Source: Marinomonas colpomeniae
GTDB taxonomy: Bacteria; Pseudomonadota; Gammaproteobacteria; Pseudomonadales; Marinomonadaceae
Direction: 5' to 3'
DNA length: 64,000 nt
Assembly: GCF_014803385.1 (NCBI RefSeq)
Contig: NZ_JACYFC010000001.1
Location: 454,136-518,135, forward strand
Below, in pieces: positions 39,986 through 49,290 of this stretch. How positions within the stretch are numbered: the stretch's first letter is position 1; every line of letters starts with the position of its first letter. A program made the position numbers and the translations under genes. The notes under the pieces were generated by a model, which was not told the DNA's origin, did not search any database, and saw only the letters and a list, made by a program, of their open reading frames with translations.

Positions 39986-41959
39986 TTAAACGATCTTAAA
40001 TTGGCTAAGTAGCTGCTTTTGATGAGAAGCCAGTTGCGATAAGCCTTCACTGTCTTTTTCGCTCTGATCCGACCCTGTTGCTGCTTGCTCAGACATTTCA
40101 GATATGTCTTGAATGTTTTGTCTGATCTCTTGCGCAACTGCAGATTGTTCTTCTGCAGCGGTGGCGATTTGAGTACTCAAGTCTCGAATCTCCGTCATGT
40201 TGTGCTGCAGCTCGGTTAAAGACGCGCCGACTAGGCGTGCTTCTTCTACACTTGCATTCGCACTGGTATGGCTTTCGCTCATGCTGCCAACAGTTTTTGT
40301 GACACCTTGCTGTAACTGAACGATAACTCGTTGAATATCTTCTGTTGAGCTTTGAGTCCGAGTGGCCAGTGTGCGAACTTCGTCGGCGACCACGGCAAAC
40401 CCTCGGCCTTGCTCACCTGCACGAGCGGCTTCAATAGCAGCATTCAATGCTAATAAATTCGTTTGTTCTGCTATTTGTTGAATAACATCTAAGATGTTGC
40501 CGATGTCTTTTGAATATTCATCTAGTTGATTAACAACCAAGGTAGATTCTTCAATTTTGGCGAGTAGATGTTCATTTTTTTGAATATTTGCATCCATCTG
40601 AGCTCGACTTTTGGTGGCGCCTTGGTCAACAGATTGGATTTGATGAAGGATGATTTCGGAGCTTTTGGCAACTTGCTCTACGGTTGTCGTCATCTCATTC
40701 ATTGAAGAGGCGACTTCTGTTGTACGCTGGTTTTGTGCACTCATCAAGCGTTTAGAGTCACCTGCTAGGCGTACATTACTGTCTGCAGAATTAGCTACTT
40801 TGTTAGAAGAGAGATCAATGTCTTTCATTACGGCTTGAAGTTTTGACACCAACTCATTCACCCAACGTGATAGTTCACCAAATTCGTCTTGGGTATTTAC
40901 TTTACTTCGTTTAGTGAAGTCACCATTTGAAATTTTGCCTAATACATCCATGACTTCTTTCAGAGGGTTTTTAATGCTTCGGCTCACCCATAAGGCAACA
41001 AGGACAGCAATCACAATAGAGACAATCAATACAATCGTAATAATGAAAATGGATAGCGATGCCGCAGTACTTGCTTCTGATTTTGCGCTTTCACCCATGA
41101 GTTTCGTTTCAGACAGTAGTTGTTCCACTTCTGCGTTTATTTTGTCCATACTTGCTGACAAGTTTTTGGCTAGAATTTCAGACTCTTGCTCTAAAACAAT
41201 ACTTTCATAATGTTTAGTAATAACGCCATCATCAGACAAAATGGCGGTTTCTAATTCTTCTATCAAACTGTCTATATTCTCATCTGTAAGGAGAGCTTGT
41301 TTCTCTTTCACCCCTTCAAAAGTGGCAGACATACTGTCACGTAAGGCTTGCATACCTTTCAAATTTTGGGATTCAAAATAGTCAACAACTGATGTTTGTA
41401 TGTTTTGTATGCTATTTCGTATGTACGATGCTGAAGATCCAGTTGCAAAGTCTGCCCCCTCTTCTAATAGCGCTAAATCTTCAGATGCAAAAATGAGTGA
41501 ATTTTTAAGGTAGCCTTTTTCGTCAGCAACTAGGAGTTGTAGATCTAACATTTTTTTATAGTTAGAGAAGGCCATATCGGTATAAGTGAAAAAGCTGTCT
41601 GCTTCTTTATTGATGTTGCGTAAAGCGTCATTCATTATATCGACTTTTTCAAGCTGGCTTTCTAATACGTCAGAAACATCAATATACCCTTGTTTGTAAG
41701 ACTGAAAGCGTTGAGATAATCCCTCTAATGAATCGGGAGATTTACTTAGTAAGTATTGTAAAACTGCAGCGTTGGCTAAACTCAAGTCGTCTTTAAGTTC
41801 GTGGCTGGTAGAAGTGATATCTGCGACTTTTCCAGTAACGATATTCAGTCTGCTTTCTATTTTACTTACTCCCCAAAAGCCAGACGCGGCGATCAGGAAG
41901 AGTAATAATAATAAGACACTGAAACCGCATAGAATTCTTTGAATAACCGATAATGACAT
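39986..41959 (-). CDS. Methyl-accepting chemotaxis protein
   Basis: A 657-residue receptor when started at the Met in MSLSVIQRI (41959). It has a first membrane helix (about 10-30), a helical periplasmic sensor (about 31-280, four-helix-bundle type), a second helix (about 295-318), HAMP, and the cytoplasmic coiled coil whose tip ([20 protein letters not shown]) is intact. The frame opens earlier (42055), but those residues are not receptor-like. Ligand unknown. It is monocistronic and separated from mltC by 224 bp. Confidence 0.92.
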   Translation of the reverse strand: MSLSVIQRILCGFSVLLLLLFLIAASGFWGVSKIESRLNIVTGKVADITSTSHELKDDLSLANAAVLQYLLSKSPDSLEGLSQRFQSYKQGYIDVSDVLESQLEKVDIMNDALRNINKEADSFFTYTDMAFSNYKKMLDLQLLVADEKGYLKNSLIFASEDLALLEEGADFATGSSASYIRNSIQNIQTSVVDYFESQNLKGMQALRDSMSATFEGVKEKQALLTDENIDSLIEELETAILSDDGVITKHYESIVLEQESEILAKNLSASMDKINAEVEQLLSETKLMGESAKSEASTAASLSIFIITIVLIVSIVIAVLVALWVSRSIKNPLKEVMDVLGKISNGDFTKRSKVNTQDEFGELSRWVNELVSKLQAVMKDIDLSSNKVANSADSNVRLAGDSKRLMSAQNQRTTEVASSMNEMTTTVEQVAKSSEIILHQIQSVDQGATKSRAQMDANIQKNEHLLAKIEESTLVVNQLDEYSKDIGNILDVIQQIAEQTNLLALNAAIEAARAGEQGRGFAVVADEVRTLATRTQSSTEDIQRVIVQLQQGVTKTVGSMSESHTSANASVEEARLVGASLTELQHNMTEIRDLSTQIATAAEEQSAVAQEIRQNIQDISEMSEQAATGSDQSEKDSEGLSQLASHQKQLLSQFKIV

Positions 41960-42183
41960 AGTGACCCCGTGATTTTTATTCGTATTTTTATTTGTATGAC
42001 TAATTAGAATACAACAATAACTGATAGATTTCATTTTGTCGTACTTTTGTAGCATGGGTAACTATCTGGGAGGGCATTTATGATATTGATCGAGTGCTCA
42101 ATATCTATCCTATCTGTCTTTTTAAGGTCGCTTTTCTGACATCATATCAGAGATATAATGTCCTTCTAGCTCATGCTTAGTGA

Positions 42184-43365
42184 CTACTCATAGTTCTTTT
42201 TGGCTTTAGTTACTTTTTCTAAATAATACTGAGATTCAGAACGAGGGTGGTCGTATCTCAATTTTTGATAAACACTGCTTGAGGAATTTTGGTTCAGTTT
42301 TTCCATTGCGACAGTTCTATCTGCATCAAAGGTTTTCAATACATTCCCTGTTCCACCATTGTAAGCGGAGATCATGGAATATTCTTGGCTGACCTTGTTG
42401 GTGACTTTTACTAGGTATCGCGTTTGCAAAATATAAAGATACGCACTGCCTATATCTATGTTGCTTTCAGGTTGAAAAAGCGTTGCTTTAGTTGGCTCGT
42501 CCGATCTTTTCTTAATTAGGTTATAAACATCTTTGCCTGCGGTAGAGGGAACCACTTGCATTAGACCATAGGCATTGGCTGGGCTAACAGCGTAAGGGTT
42601 AAATGCGCTTTCGGTTTCAATAATACCGTAGATTAATGCTGGTTCTAGGTTGTAGCGATTTGCGGCAGCAATTACATAGTCACTGTATTTTTCTTGGCGA
42701 AGATGTTCGTGTTGTTCTACTAGGTTGAAGTTAACGGAATAAATTATTTTGCCGTTCTCTTGAGATTTTTGCAGCTTGTTGCTCACTAAATATTCAGCAA
42801 AGCGTCCTGCACGCCAAGCGTATTGAACGACTTTTCCATCTTGATCAATGACTTGTGGGTATAAAAAAGGAACACCTTCAGTATTCGGTGCTGTACTGGA
42901 AAAGATATCTGTTTTTGTTGGGTCAGCGGTAGTCAGTAGTGTTGTGGTTATGGCATCTTTTAGTGCAGATAAAGGGTCGTTTGTTGCTAGCGTTTCAACT
43001 AGTACAGAGCCATTATCAAAATCTACAACCGTTCTAGCTTGGTAGTTGTTAGTGTATTTCACATACCGCTTTTTATCTGGGAGTGTACTGTTGTTGTCAC
43101 CCCATTTTTTATTTACGTTTTGATCTAGGTTCTCGTATAAGACTTTAATCGCTTTTATATCATTATCAATTAAGCTTTTAGTTATCTTGGCTTGTTGAGC
43201 AATAGCTTTTAGGTCGGAGCTACTATTTGCATTTTTTATTTGTTCCGACAATTGCTCTACAGAATCAATGGAATCGAATGAGAAGAAGGATTGGCAACCG
43301 CTTAATGTGAGTAATAGAAAACTGATCGGTATGATGGCCGCTTTTTTCATTGTGTTTTTTAGCAT
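42184..43365 (-). CDS. mltC: Membrane-bound lytic murein transglycosylase C
   Basis: A 393-residue lipoprotein: signal with lipobox LSGC (Cys24), a MltC-specific N-terminal domain (about 40-220), and an SLT domain with the catalytic Glu in ETESAFNPYA (about 252) and AYGLMQVVPSTAG, then AYNGGTGN. It cleaves peptidoglycan to 1,6-anhydro-muropeptides. A second ATG at 43350 is also possible. It diverges from the diguanylate cyclase across 411 bp. Confidence 0.93.
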   Translation of the reverse strand: MLKNTMKKAAIIPISFLLLTLSGCQSFFSFDSIDSVEQLSEQIKNANSSSDLKAIAQQAKITKSLIDNDIKAIKVLYENLDQNVNKKWGDNNSTLPDKKRYVKYTNNYQARTVVDFDNGSVLVETLATNDPLSALKDAITTTLLTTADPTKTDIFSSTAPNTEGVPFLYPQVIDQDGKVVQYAWRAGRFAEYLVSNKLQKSQENGKIIYSVNFNLVEQHEHLRQEKYSDYVIAAANRYNLEPALIYGIIETESAFNPYAVSPANAYGLMQVVPSTAGKDVYNLIKKRSDEPTKATLFQPESNIDIGSAYLYILQTRYLVKVTNKVSQEYSMISAYNGGTGNVLKTFDADRTVAMEKLNQNSSSSVYQKLRYDHPRSESQYYLEKVTKAKKNYE

Positions 43366-43776
43366 TTAATGAGTACTCGTATCAATAAACGACATTCAGG
43401 TAGGTGTGGATGTATTGTCGTTAAACACTTTATTGTTAGCTTTAGAAGTTTATGCTGAATAAATTTAGACTGTAAAAGTGAACAACTTTAAATACAGTTA
43501 GATTTTAGCTTTCCTTAGCGCATACCTAAATTATATCAGAACAAAAAAGGCGCTTGTGAAAATCTATGATTTTACTGCGCTATTTTTCTGCTTTAAAGCT
43601 AGGTATATAAAACGCGTTTTCTTCTACTTACAATGCTAGATATGTTCAATATATTGAACAACAGGCATTAAAACGTTATTCTATTATGCATGTTTCTTGC
43701 GTATTTTTGATGTTTACATTACATGGGTAACCATCACTGTTTTTCTTCATAATTATTTTCGAGTACAAAGTTCAAA
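43366..43776. other. 411-bp intergenic region upstream of mltC and the diguanylate cyclase
   Basis: No open frame of note. It holds a perfect 18-bp palindrome (43643-43660), several AT-rich promoter-like hexamers (for example TATATAAAA near 43605-43615), and no terminator-type hairpin. It is probably a shared control region for the two divergent genes. Confidence 0.6.
43643..43660. promoter_or_regulatory. Perfect 18-bp palindrome, candidate operator
   Basis: TGTTCAATATATTGAACA is a perfect palindrome 117 bp before the diguanylate cyclase start. Such symmetry with a TGTTCA half-site is typical of a dimeric repressor or activator site. The cognate protein cannot be named from the sequence. Confidence 0.55.
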
Positions 43777-45525
43777 ATGACTAAACTTTCGCTCAGAGCT
43801 GTTCTCATCTTTCCTTATATCGCGCTTATTGTCTTTTTGGCTCTCGCTATTGGATTGCTTTCTTATAAAACAGGGCATAGAGCTGTTCAGACTGTATCAA
43901 ATCATCTTTTAGAAGAAACAGTAAGTCGACTTAGTCAGGCAATAGACAGACATGTTGTTGGTTCAGTCGCGACACTTGAAGCCGCCTTTCCAGCAGGAAT
44001 GCTTGCCGAAGAGGATATTAAAGATAACCTTGATATCGTTCGTACTCGACTATGGACTGCCTCTTCTTTGTACCTTGATCCTAACAACTATGTTTATTAT
44101 GGAAATAAAGCTGGTCAGGCTATCGGCCTTTATCGACATTCGGTTGACTCTGGAGAGCTGAGAGTCAAATTTACGCCAGACGAACATCGATCTTTTTATC
44201 AAATCGATGGCATTAATGGAGAACCTAAACTCTCATCTATAGAAGAGAAAAATTTTGATCCTAGAGTGAGACCATGGTTTCAGGCAGGTTGGAAAAATCC
44301 TGATGATATTTGGACCTCTGTTTATATTGATTTTAGGACTCATAATCTTGTTGCAACAAGAGCGAGACAGGTTCATGGGATAAATCACGAATTTGAAGGT
44401 GTTGTCGCGACAGACATGTCTTTGAAGTCACTAAACGATTTTGTTAGTAATCTGAATATTTCTGAAAACGGAATAGCTTTTATCATCGAGCCTGATGGGA
44501 TGTTAATCGCTTCATCCAGCAGCTCTAATATTCAACAAGATGAAAATGGACTTAACATAAGGGTGACGGCAGATAAAAGTACTGATCCGTTGCTTTCAGA
44601 TATCTACACCCAGTTGGTTCCTTACCTTTCTGAAAAAATGGATGATTTTGAGCCTGAGACTTTTATTTTTACGGATAATCAGGATAGAGAGATTCATGTT
44701 GCTTATAATAAATATGAAGATAATGCCGGATTAAAGTGGATCAATGTGGTTGCTATGCCTAGTGAAGATTTTATGGGCGGCATAAAGCAAAATGTATTCC
44801 AGACATTATTGCTAGGGGTTTTTGCAACGACAATTGTGATCATTATAGGATTTAGTATTCTGCAATGGGTTACCAGGGATTTGAAACTTCTATCTAATGC
44901 GGTAAGCAAGGTGGGAAGTGGTCATATTGAAAAACCTGTCAATATCCAACGGGAAGATGAAATAGGAGACCTTGCTAAGAATTTTTCTGCCATGCAGCAA
45001 CGACTACATACAGATTATTTGACGGGCTTACCTAATCGATATGCCTTTGAACAACAGTTAAAAACGACTATAAAGGTGACCGTTGAGCAATGTGTTACGG
45101 CGGATACAATTACACCATTTGTTGTGTTGTTTTTTGATATTAATAACTTCAAAAGTATTAATGATATGTTTGGTCACGAAGTAGGTGATCAGGCGTTGAA
45201 AGAGTTTGCATCAAGGTTACAGAAGAATATTGGTCAGAATGATTTGGTCGCAAGGTTTGCAGGAGATGAGTTTGTTGTGGCACTCAAAGATGTTCATAAC
45301 AGTAATGATTTAGAACCTATTCTTTTAAAAATGAAAAAAACCTTTTCTGAATCTTTTGAACCATTAAATTCATCAGAACTGACCTTGAGTAGTGCAATTG
45401 GAGTTGCTTATTATCCTGAAGATGGAGTTAATACTGAGCAATTATTGGTTTTAGCAGATAAAAAAATGTATCTTGATAAGGCTGAAATGAAGGCTGAAAT
45501 GAAGGCTGAGGAGGATATTTCTTAA
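43777..45525 (+). CDS. dCache-HAMP-GGDEF diguanylate cyclase
   Basis: A 582-residue membrane protein: helix (about 9-29), double-Cache periplasmic sensor (about 35-330, with VRPWFQAGW and VVATDMSL), second helix (about 343-363), HAMP, and GGDEF domain (about 410-570). The active motif is AGDEF at 495-499, a variant seen in working cyclases. The I-site is not RxxD (GQND), so product inhibition is likely absent. The tail has a short AEMKAEMKAEE repeat. It should make c-di-GMP in answer to a small ligand. Confidence 0.93.
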   Translation: MTKLSLRAVLIFPYIALIVFLALAIGLLSYKTGHRAVQTVSNHLLEETVSRLSQAIDRHVVGSVATLEAAFPAGMLAEEDIKDNLDIVRTRLWTASSLYLDPNNYVYYGNKAGQAIGLYRHSVDSGELRVKFTPDEHRSFYQIDGINGEPKLSSIEEKNFDPRVRPWFQAGWKNPDDIWTSVYIDFRTHNLVATRARQVHGINHEFEGVVATDMSLKSLNDFVSNLNISENGIAFIIEPDGMLIASSSSSNIQQDENGLNIRVTADKSTDPLLSDIYTQLVPYLSEKMDDFEPETFIFTDNQDREIHVAYNKYEDNAGLKWINVVAMPSEDFMGGIKQNVFQTLLLGVFATTIVIIIGFSILQWVTRDLKLLSNAVSKVGSGHIEKPVNIQREDEIGDLAKNFSAMQQRLHTDYLTGLPNRYAFEQQLKTTIKVTVEQCVTADTITPFVVLFFDINNFKSINDMFGHEVGDQALKEFASRLQKNIGQNDLVARFAGDEFVVALKDVHNSNDLEPILLKMKKTFSESFEPLNSSELTLSSAIGVAYYPEDGVNTEQLLVLADKKMYLDKAEMKAEMKAEEDIS

Positions 45526-45563
45526 TTTACAATAGCGTTACTTTCTCATCTTGATTTTTCATT

Positions 45564-45602
45564 AAAACCTAACATTGGATCGTGCCAATGTTAGGTTTTT
45601 TT
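45564..45602 (+). terminator. Terminator after the diguanylate cyclase
   Basis: Arms AAAACCTAACATTGG (45564-45578) and CCAATGTTAGGTTTT with a 6-base loop and a T-run, 38 bp after the stop. Confidence 0.93.
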
Positions 45603-45718
45603 ATTTCTTATTATCTATTATGAATAGGCAATTTCATTAAATCGTCATAAGTCACCTTTAGTCTTATATGCAGATTTTTTAACTGTATAAAAAAGACACT
45701 CAATTTAAGGGACGATAA

Positions 45719-47125
45719 ATGATGAATAAACTTTGGTTAGTCAGTTTGGTTTCAGTTGGTATTTTATCTGGCTGTGCAAATACAACCTCAACAAGTACTT
45801 CTAATTTCGTAGACAGATTTCCGCAGCAGGGCAGTGAATTGCCTTATTCGGTTTTACGTGGAGACTTGATCGATGGGAAAACTAACCAAGCATTTGAAAT
45901 TCGAAACGGTGGATTTGGTTCTGCAATGACAGGTCATCCAAGCATAAGTAATCAGTTTTATGCTTTAACGGATCGTGGGCCGAATGCTAATCATACTGGA
46001 GAGTATGGTAAAGGAAAAAGCTTCCCTGTGGCCTCTTATGTACCTCGTATTGGTTTGTTTGAAGTAGCGTCAAATGGTGAAATTAATCTAGTAAAAAGTA
46101 TTTTCTTAAAACGTCCAAGTGGAAGCCTTATTTCAGGTTTACCCAATACCTCCGCTTTGGGCGGTACAGGCGAAACACCGTATCATGCAAACGGTAAACC
46201 TGTATTGGTAGATGACAGCAAGCCTTACAATAAGGATTCTAATCCAATTAAACTGGATGATTACGGTTTGGATGGCGAAGGTTTAGTCGCCTTAAAAGAC
46301 GGTACGTTTTGGGTGAGTGATGAATATGGTCCACACATGGTTCATTTTGATAAGAATGGCGTAGAAATTGGTCGAATTAACGCGTTTAAAGAAGACGGCC
46401 GAACTGAGTTCAATCTACCTGCCGTGTTTCAGCATCGTCGTGCTAACCGTGGAATGGAAGGCTTAGCAATGACACCTGATGAAACTACCTTGGTTGGCAT
46501 CATGCAGTCTACTATGGCAAATCCGAATAAAGCAGCACAAAAAAGCGATATTACTCGTATTGTTACTGTGAATGTAATCAATGGTGAAACTGAGCAATAC
46601 TTATATCGTCAAGAGAAGGCTGAAAATGCTAACTCTGAAATTTCAACATTAACGACTAATAAGTTTTTAGTGATTGAACGTGATGGTAGCTTCTTGTTTG
46701 GTGGACCTAAAAAAGCCAATCCGAATGCACAAAAGCAAGTGTACAGAATCGATTTGACGACAGGTACTCGATTGTCGGATATAGCTGAGACTCAGTCGGT
46801 TACTCGTGATGAAAGCCATGGCTTGATGATCGAGGGTTTGACGTTGGAGCAATACGTTGTGAAAAACGGTTGGGATGCTCTAGCTAAAAAAGGCATTCAA
46901 CCTGTTAACAAAACCTTAGTTATCGATATGGTAAAAGAGGTCGCTTACCCACACGATAAAATGGAAGGCCTGTGGATCATTGATGAACATCATTTAGGTG
47001 TTTTGAACGATGATGATTTTGCAACTTGGTCGACCAAAGGCAAACTTGAGCAGAAATACCTTGATGCTAATACAGTTGATTCAAACCAACTGTATATTAT
47101 TGAGGCGGATCTGATGGGGCAATAG
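45719..47125 (+). CDS. Phytase-like/esterase-like beta-propeller lipoprotein
   Basis: A 468-residue lipoprotein: signal with lipobox LSGC (Cys19) and a phytase-like (esterase-like activity of phytase) domain with GGFGSAMTGHPS, ALTDRGPNAN, GLDGEGLVALKDGTFWVSDEYGP and NRGMEGLAMTPD (the DGE and DEYGP blocks of this family). It probably acts on phosphate esters or similar in the periplasm or outer membrane; substrate unknown. AAGG precedes the ATG and a terminator follows the stop. Confidence 0.85.
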   Translation: MMNKLWLVSLVSVGILSGCANTTSTSTSNFVDRFPQQGSELPYSVLRGDLIDGKTNQAFEIRNGGFGSAMTGHPSISNQFYALTDRGPNANHTGEYGKGKSFPVASYVPRIGLFEVASNGEINLVKSIFLKRPSGSLISGLPNTSALGGTGETPYHANGKPVLVDDSKPYNKDSNPIKLDDYGLDGEGLVALKDGTFWVSDEYGPHMVHFDKNGVEIGRINAFKEDGRTEFNLPAVFQHRRANRGMEGLAMTPDETTLVGIMQSTMANPNKAAQKSDITRIVTVNVINGETEQYLYRQEKAENANSEISTLTTNKFLVIERDGSFLFGGPKKANPNAQKQVYRIDLTTGTRLSDIAETQSVTRDESHGLMIEGLTLEQYVVKNGWDALAKKGIQPVNKTLVIDMVKEVAYPHDKMEGLWIIDEHHLGVLNDDDFATWSTKGKLEQKYLDANTVDSNQLYIIEADLMGQ

Positions 47126-47148
47126 TCTTTTACTGCAGTAATAAACAT

Positions 47149-47181
47149 AAAAAAGAGCGCTTTTTAAAGCGCTCTTTTTTT
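47149..47181 (+). terminator. Terminator after the phytase-like gene
   Basis: Stem AAAAGAGCGCTTT/AAAGCGCTCTTTT with a 2-base centre and a T-run, 24 bp after the stop. Confidence 0.94.
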
Positions 47182-47341
47182 GTTCTGATTTTTCTTATTC
47201 ATCATGATCTGAAGAAGGAGTATGAATTAATAGATTTATCTTATTGGACCTATTTAAACTATCGATTTATATAATTAGATTAATTTTATTAATATACAAA
47301 TATTGCAATCAACAGATAAACAAAACCGATAGGAATGAAAA

Positions 47342-47498
47342 TATGGGCAATTTTATGGCTGTTATGAACAATCACATTGCTGAAGCAATCGATACAAACA
47401 AAGCGCCTAAGCAAGAGCGCTGTAATTATCAAGATAATTACTATGGAGATAGGATCTGCAAGGTGCCAACAAAAGGCAATAAGAGAAAAAAATCATAG
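47342..47498 (+). CDS. Possible 51-residue uncharacterised protein
   Basis: A short frame starting at ATG 47342 with AGGA 8 bases upstream and ending 15 bp before a strong terminator. The protein begins MGNFMAVMNNHIAEAIDTNK, has two Cys in the second half and a basic tail (KGNKRKKS). No membrane segment. It has its own terminator on each side, so it is transcribed separately if real. I do not recognise the family; a small regulatory RNA is an alternative. Confidence 0.45.
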
Positions 47499-47513
47499 AT
47501 TAAAACTGAAGTG

Positions 47514-47549
47514 AAAAACCCTTTACGATTTATGCGTAAAGGGTTTTTT
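47514..47549. terminator. Bidirectional terminator
   Basis: Arms AAAAACCCTTTACG (47514-47527) and CGTAAAGGGTTTTT (from 47535) with a 7-base loop and T/A runs on both sides. It lies between the 51-codon frame (+) and the permease gene (-), 1 bp from the latter's stop. Confidence 0.93.
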
Positions 47550-47550
47550 C

Positions 47551-48669
47551 TTAATTGATGATTCTTTTTCTAAAGCTAAGAAGGGACTTAAATACAGAAA
47601 TAAGCATGAGTAACGCTAATATTGCTGCACTAGATAAGGTTAACCAACTTGGTAATAACGGATGCTCTGGGCCGATTTGTGGCACCACACTAATGTTAAA
47701 CCGCATTACACTCCAATCGACCAGATAACCACTTAATAATGCGACGCCAATGACACCGGTTAAATAGCTTAATAAGGCTCTTTTGCCTAACTCCTTACCA
47801 ACAACACCAAGAGTTGCTATGTTGGTTGCTGGCCCTGCCAGCATAAACACCAATACTACACCAGGCGAAACACCAGCGAGCAATAGTCCTGCAGCGATTG
47901 GTGTGGAAGCCGTTGCACATATATACATCGGGATAGAAATTAGTACCATCACCAACATGGCTAAAATGCCATTCCCCCATTGAGCTAAGAAACTATCTGG
48001 TAAGTAAGCTTGTACTAACGCAGCGAAGCTCAATCCAACTAATAACCAAAGTGCTATATCGTCAATTAAATTTGTGGCTGAATATTTTAATCCTTGGCGT
48101 ATTTTGGTTAATGTTTCTTTATTTTTATCGATATTTTTTTCTAAATTTTCGTCTCTATTTTTATTTTTCTCACAGCAAGATGGCTTAGATATTAGCTCTT
48201 TTTTAGATGAGCAGCAGTTTGATGTTTGTAGATATTTCTCTTCCTCGTCTTTTTCTCTTTTTTCTTCACGGTCTTCATCTTTACCAACTAATACTCCAGC
48301 GACAATCGCACTGAATATGGCGGCGATAGGTCTCACTATGGTCATGAAAGGACCTAACAGCACATATGACACAGATATTGAATCTATTCCTGTCTCAGGT
48401 GTTGAGACCAAAAAAGAAGTTGTGGCGGCTTTTGATGCACCCGCCCGACGCAATCCGATGGCTGCAGGAATAACGCCGCAAGAGCAGAGCGGAAGTGGCG
48501 CACCAATTAATGCCGCTTTGACGGTGGTTTTTATACCGTGACCGCCTAATTGCTTGTTCATCCATGTCATAGGAATAAAGACCTTTAATATGCCTGCGAT
48601 GACTAGACCAAGTAAAAGCCAAGGCGCGGAATCTAGAAAAAGCTCATATAAGTGTACTAAAAAGTTCAT
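47551..48669 (-). CDS. SO_0444-type metal efflux permease
   Basis: A 372-residue membrane protein with about ten hydrophobic segments. The hallmark PLPLCSCGVIPAAIGLRRAGASKAATTSFLVSTPETGID (quoted in part: LPLCSCGVIPAAIGL) is present, and a Cys-rich cytoplasmic loop (CCSSKK, SCCEKN) may bind metal. The family (COG0701, Cu/Zn efflux) sits with MerR regulators. ATG 48669 has AAGGAGG inside the end of the merR gene 1 base upstream, so the two are co-translated. Substrate is inferred. Confidence 0.85.
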   Translation of the reverse strand: MNFLVHLYELFLDSAPWLLLGLVIAGILKVFIPMTWMNKQLGGHGIKTTVKAALIGAPLPLCSCGVIPAAIGLRRAGASKAATTSFLVSTPETGIDSISVSYVLLGPFMTIVRPIAAIFSAIVAGVLVGKDEDREEKREKDEEEKYLQTSNCCSSKKELISKPSCCEKNKNRDENLEKNIDKNKETLTKIRQGLKYSATNLIDDIALWLLVGLSFAALVQAYLPDSFLAQWGNGILAMLVMVLISIPMYICATASTPIAAGLLLAGVSPGVVLVFMLAGPATNIATLGVVGKELGKRALLSYLTGVIGVALLSGYLVDWSVMRFNISVVPQIGPEHPLLPSWLTLSSAAILALLMLISVFKSLLSFRKRIIN

Positions 48670-48670
48670 A

Positions 48671-49117
48671 TTATTTTCCTCCTTGTTTATGGTGGCGTTC
48701 ATGGCGAACATCGTCGGTATCTGATTCGAGTGCTTCTAAAATGGTGCAATGTTCAGCACTTATTGAACTACCGCAGCAAGCATCGGAGAGGCGTTTAAGG
48801 GACGTATGAAAGCGGCTTAGTTCGGCAAGTTTTTTCTCGACAGCATTTAACTTTATATCGACTAGTATTTTTACATCGGCACAGGCTTTATCAGCCTTAT
48901 TTATTTCAATGGAAAGCAGTTCTTTAATCTCGGCTAGAGTGAACCCGACGTCTTTTGCTCGCAGAATAAATTGCAGGATTTCTCTGTCGCCTTCTGTATA
49001 AAGACGGTAGCCAGATTCAGTTCGACTAGAAGGGCAAAGGAGACCATTTTTCTCATAAAAGCGTAGGGTGTCGTTGTTGATATGACATGCTTTTGCTAGT
49101 TCACCTATTCTATACAT
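48671..49117 (-). CDS. MerR-family metal-responsive regulator (ZntR-like)
   Basis: A 148-residue MerR protein: N-terminal wing (IGELAKACHINNDTLRFYEK), dimer helix, and a metal loop with DACCGSSISAEHC, the Cys-Cys...His...Cys pattern of ZntR, plus Cys78/Cys79-type KACADV. It should sense Zn(II) or a similar ion and activate the operon. The C-terminal tail is His-rich (RHERHHKQ). It controls itself and the permease from the promoter at 49156-49191. Confidence 0.88.
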   Translation of the reverse strand: MYRIGELAKACHINNDTLRFYEKNGLLCPSSRTESGYRLYTEGDREILQFILRAKDVGFTLAEIKELLSIEINKADKACADVKILVDIKLNAVEKKLAELSRFHTSLKRLSDACCGSSISAEHCTILEALESDTDDVRHERHHKQGGK

Positions 49118-49155
49118 ACTGTTGCCTTTTGATCGTGACCTTTGAAATTAGGTTC

Positions 49156-49191
49156 AGTATAAACCTTGGAGGTAGGTCACAGGTCAAGGTT
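49156..49191 (-). promoter_or_regulatory. MerR-type promoter with 20-bp spacer and dyad
   Basis: On the minus strand: -35 TTGACC (49182-49187), -10 TATACT (49156-49161) and a spacer of exactly 20 bp. That spacing is the MerR-family hallmark, needing activator untwisting. Dyad arms AACCTTG/CAAGGTT (49162-49168 and 49185-49191) overlap both elements. It should drive the merR-permease operon. Confidence 0.85.
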
Positions 49192-49290
49192 TCTATTATG
49201 TTAAAATAGGTTTACAGCTTGAAAGGGATGTTTTGTAATAGTTTCATCGATTTATTATTTTTATTGTGTGATTTTCTAGGGTGTTTTTTG

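Noticed and set aside
41960..42055. 32-residue N-terminal extension of the first chemoreceptor
   Set aside because: It lacks receptor-like character; the Met in MSLSVIQRI is followed directly by the membrane helix.
48074..48541. 155-codon + strand frame over the permease gene
   Set aside because: Antisense to a well-supported permease; Ser/Phe-rich by frame effect of the sense gene.
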